From assembly GCF_002410825.1 (NCBI RefSeq), contig NZ_DHOS01000047.1, positions 1 to 25,579 of the forward strand: 25,579 nt of DNA, written 5' to 3'. Positions 23,652 to 25,579 of this stretch are shown in pieces. The notes under the pieces were generated by a model. It had not been told where the DNA came from. It searched no databases and was given only the letters and a program-made list of their open reading frames with translations. The position numbers and the translations under genes were made by a program. Numbering within the stretch: the first letter of the stretch is position 1; each line of letters opens with the position of its first letter. The stretch is from Proteiniphilum sp. UBA5384 (GTDB taxonomy: Bacteria > Bacteroidota > Bacteroidia > Bacteroidales > Dysgonomonadaceae).

Positions 23652-23670
23652 TTGAATATAGGATATTCAA
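23652..23670. promoter_or_regulatory. 19-bp palindrome before the porin gene
   Basis: TTGAATAT and ATATTCAA are perfect 8-bp arms around AGG. The position, 64 bases before the porin start and inside the predicted leader, suggests an operator for a dimeric repressor or an RNA hairpin. No family-specific motif is recognised. Confidence 0.4.
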
Positions 23671-23733
23671 TTTCATTTGTCGTGTCTTCATCATTTTATG
23701 CGGACAGGCAAAGCTATTTATAAAAATCAGAAG

Positions 23734-24900
23734 ATGTTACAAAAAACAAGTTTATTTGCTTTATTGGTATTATTATGTTTACAGGTTTATTCGAGAGAGA
23801 CAGCAGTTAAGAAGGATACATTGAAATTAGGCGGAGCCGTTCGGTTTAACACATTCATTAAAAATTTTGAAGAGAGTGGAAAATCGTTGGATGCCGCGGC
23901 TCAGTTTGATGTTTTTATGCTTTCGGCAGATGTCCGCAAGTCGGGTTTCGACGCCAGCATGCAATACAGATTTTACCCCGAATCTAAGACACACTTCCTC
24001 CGGAATGCTTATATCGGTTATGAGATAGACTCCCGATGGTATGCAAAGCTGGGTATTTTCCAAAAACCATTCGGTATCAGCGATTATGCGTCGCACAACT
24101 GGTTCTTCCAACTGCCGTACTATATCGGCCTGGAAGATAGGGAAGCCATGGGGATAGGATTCTCCAACGAACAGGACAAGTGGAAATTTGATATTGCCTA
24201 CTTCCGTCAGGCGTCGCCCGGCGGGCCTGTCAAGGGGGATGACAGTGGCGTAGGGAATGGACGTTATTCCTATGCTATTGTCAATACGACCGGAATCGTG
24301 AATGGAACCTCCGTCGCTGCCGATATCCGGGAACTCGATCAATTCAATGCCCGCATAAGATATCAACTCTCCGATCAGGTAGAACTTGGCCTGTCCGGCC
24401 AATTGGGTCGTATCTATAATGCCACGCTCGATAAAAGCAATTGGGGTGCCAATTGGGCTGTGCATGTAGTCTATGATCATAATAACTGGAACTTTAAAGG
24501 AGAGATTATAGGGTATAACTACAATGCGCGGTCCGATGAAGATGTGAAACTTGATGCTGTGCAGATGGCGGCTTATGGCTCGGCGTATGATGTGGCGGCA
24601 AAAGGCATAATGTATATGGCCGGATTAGGTTATACAATCCCCGTCAACCGGAAGCTGGTCAACTCGGTCACCTGCTATGTCGACTATGCTTATCTCGATA
24701 AGAAAGCCGATGGATATCACGGCACCCATCATCTGGTGCCGGGAATGATGATCCTGTCCGGCCCCATCTATACCTATATCGACTATGCGATGGGAAAAAA
24801 CCAACCCTGGTTCTCAAGTTCATTCACCGGATTGGCGGAAGGGGAGAGCGATGCCCGTTGGAATGCCCGTTTCAACATCAATATCGGTTATTATTTCTGA
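23734..24900 (+). CDS. OprP/OprO-like outer-membrane porin
   Basis: A 388-residue outer-membrane beta-barrel. A signal peptide (MLQKTSLFALLVLLCLQVYS) is followed by LKLGGAVRFNTFIKNF, then alternating amphipathic strands, LRNAYIGYEIDSRWYAKLGIFQKPFG (typical of Porin_O_P) and a terminal strand NARFNINIGYYF ending in Phe, as barrel proteins do. ATG 23698 is a possible earlier start, but the signal peptide is cleanest from 23734. It lies 86 bases upstream of a ProV-like ATPase in the same direction, so the pore may serve uptake of a compatible solute; the family name (phosphate-selective) need not hold for the substrate here. Confidence 0.82.
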   Translation: MLQKTSLFALLVLLCLQVYSRETAVKKDTLKLGGAVRFNTFIKNFEESGKSLDAAAQFDVFMLSADVRKSGFDASMQYRFYPESKTHFLRNAYIGYEIDSRWYAKLGIFQKPFGISDYASHNWFFQLPYYIGLEDREAMGIGFSNEQDKWKFDIAYFRQASPGGPVKGDDSGVGNGRYSYAIVNTTGIVNGTSVAADIRELDQFNARIRYQLSDQVELGLSGQLGRIYNATLDKSNWGANWAVHVVYDHNNWNFKGEIIGYNYNARSDEDVKLDAVQMAAYGSAYDVAAKGIMYMAGLGYTIPVNRKLVNSVTCYVDYAYLDKKADGYHGTHHLVPGMMILSGPIYTYIDYAMGKNQPWFSSSFTGLAEGESDARWNARFNINIGYYF

Positions 24901-24986
24901 CTAAATTAAAAGTGAAAATGGGAAACGATGATTTTGTAATTTACCTAATTACCTAACCACTTTTCCACTTTTCATCAATAACATAC

Positions 24987-25579
24987 ATGAAACTTATGGA
25001 AAATAATATAGAGGTACATAATTTGTCCTTGATATTCGGATCGAACAAGAAGCAGGCCTTGCGTATGCTCAAGAAGGGACGGGACAAAGAATATGTCAAA
25101 TCAAAAACAAACTGCATCATTGCGGTGAACAACGCTAATCTTTCCATCACGGAAGGAGAGATTTTTGTCATAATGGGACTCTCCGGCAGTGGAAAATCCT
25201 CTCTCCTGAGGTGCTTTAACATGCTTAATATTCCTACCGAGGGTTCTATAAAAGTAGACGGAAAAGAGATCACCCGGATGAATAGACAGGAACTTCTGGA
25301 TTACAGAAGGACAGAAGTGGGAATGGTTTTCCAGCATTTCGGCTTGATGCCCCACAAAACTATTATCGATAATGTGGCTTTCGGTCTGGAGATCCAGAAA
25401 ATTCCGGAGGAGAAGAGGACGCGGAAGGCGAAAGAGATGATAGACCTTGTAGGGCTGACCGGTTATGAAAATTCTTATCCTAACGAATTGAGTGGCGGGA
25501 TGCAGCAGCGTGTCGGCATTGCCCGCTCGCTTGCCACCGACTCCAAGATACTGTTGATGGACGAGGCGTTCAGCGCTCT
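24987..25579 (+). CDS. proV: Glycine betaine/proline ABC transporter ATPase, ProV/OpuAA-like (partial)
   Basis: The gene runs off the window with 197 codons visible. After an N-terminal IEVHNLSLIFGSNKKQALRM come the Walker A GLSGSGKSS, the Q-loop FQHFGLMPHKT, the ABC signature LSGGMQQRVGIAR and Walker B ILLMDEAFSAL. The KTIIDNVAFGLEIQ segment and the long N-terminal extension before Walker A mark the ProV/OpuAA subfamily, in which a C-terminal CBS pair senses ionic strength; that part lies beyond the window. ATG 24996 is an alternative start. A permease (proW) and a binding protein are expected downstream. Confidence 0.92.
   Translation, partial: MKLMENNIEVHNLSLIFGSNKKQALRMLKKGRDKEYVKSKTNCIIAVNNANLSITEGEIFVIMGLSGSGKSSLLRCFNMLNIPTEGSIKVDGKEITRMNRQELLDYRRTEVGMVFQHFGLMPHKTIIDNVAFGLEIQKIPEEKRTRKAKEMIDLVGLTGYENSYPNELSGGMQQRVGIARSLATDSKILLMDEAFSA

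Noticed and set aside
23827..24480. A 217-codon open frame antisense to the porin
   Set aside because: Shadow of the porin strand pattern; no promoter or family resemblance.

Overview
The window reads as chromosomal DNA of a strictly or facultatively anaerobic Bacteroidales bacterium; a Dysgonomonadaceae/Porphyromonadaceae relative is my guess and is not proven. The reasons are repeated Bacteroidetes-type -7 elements (TAnnTTTG) ahead of genes, scarce Shine-Dalgarno sequences, an OMP_b-brl_3 outer-membrane remnant, an OprP-like porin, and a small His-rich protein leading a czc operon.

Layout. 1-67: the 3' end of a tRNA and its terminator. 150-2491: a cobalamin riboswitch followed by a split ThrE-family exporter (YjjP-like and YjjB-like) and a DUF6064-like membrane protein. 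2517-4249: gene decay, with a metY pseudogene (large internal deletion, stop, frameshift) and the eroded 3' part of an outer-membrane beta-barrel gene. 4305-5901 (minus): YbaK and an old-yellow-enzyme ene-reductase under one promoter. 6202-12180: an envelope-remodelling block made of a PAP2 phosphatase (minus), a divergent response regulator/histidine kinase pair (plus), and a minus-strand operon encoding a GT2 glycosyltransferase, a double LAB_N membrane protein and an ArnT-like glycosyltransferase. 12465-20563: a heavy-metal efflux operon (His-rich protein, CzcB, CzcA, CzcC) translationally coupled to a second regulator/kinase pair. 20667-23324: an MgtA-type Mg2+ P-type ATPase. 23734-25579: an OprP-like porin and the start of a ProV/OpuAA glycine-betaine ABC ATPase, cut by the window edge.

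The three most interesting points are regulatory. (1) A B12 riboswitch stands before a YjjPB-type exporter. E. coli YjjPB is reported to export succinate, and many Bacteroidetes switch between propionate (with B12) and succinate (without B12), so this may be a B12-gated succinate valve. (2) A 16-bp box, TTCAAnnTTTCTACAA (half-sites 11 bp apart, as in OmpR/PhoB sites), occurs before the PAP2 gene, the regulator gene and the lipid A-type glycosyltransferase operon, always in the same orientation to transcription. It defines a candidate local regulon for lipid A modification. (3) Five CTAA units with exact 11-bp spacing sit just upstream of the mgtA promoter and overlap the end of the czc-linked kinase gene, suggesting that an OmpR-family regulator, perhaps the adjacent one, controls mgtA.
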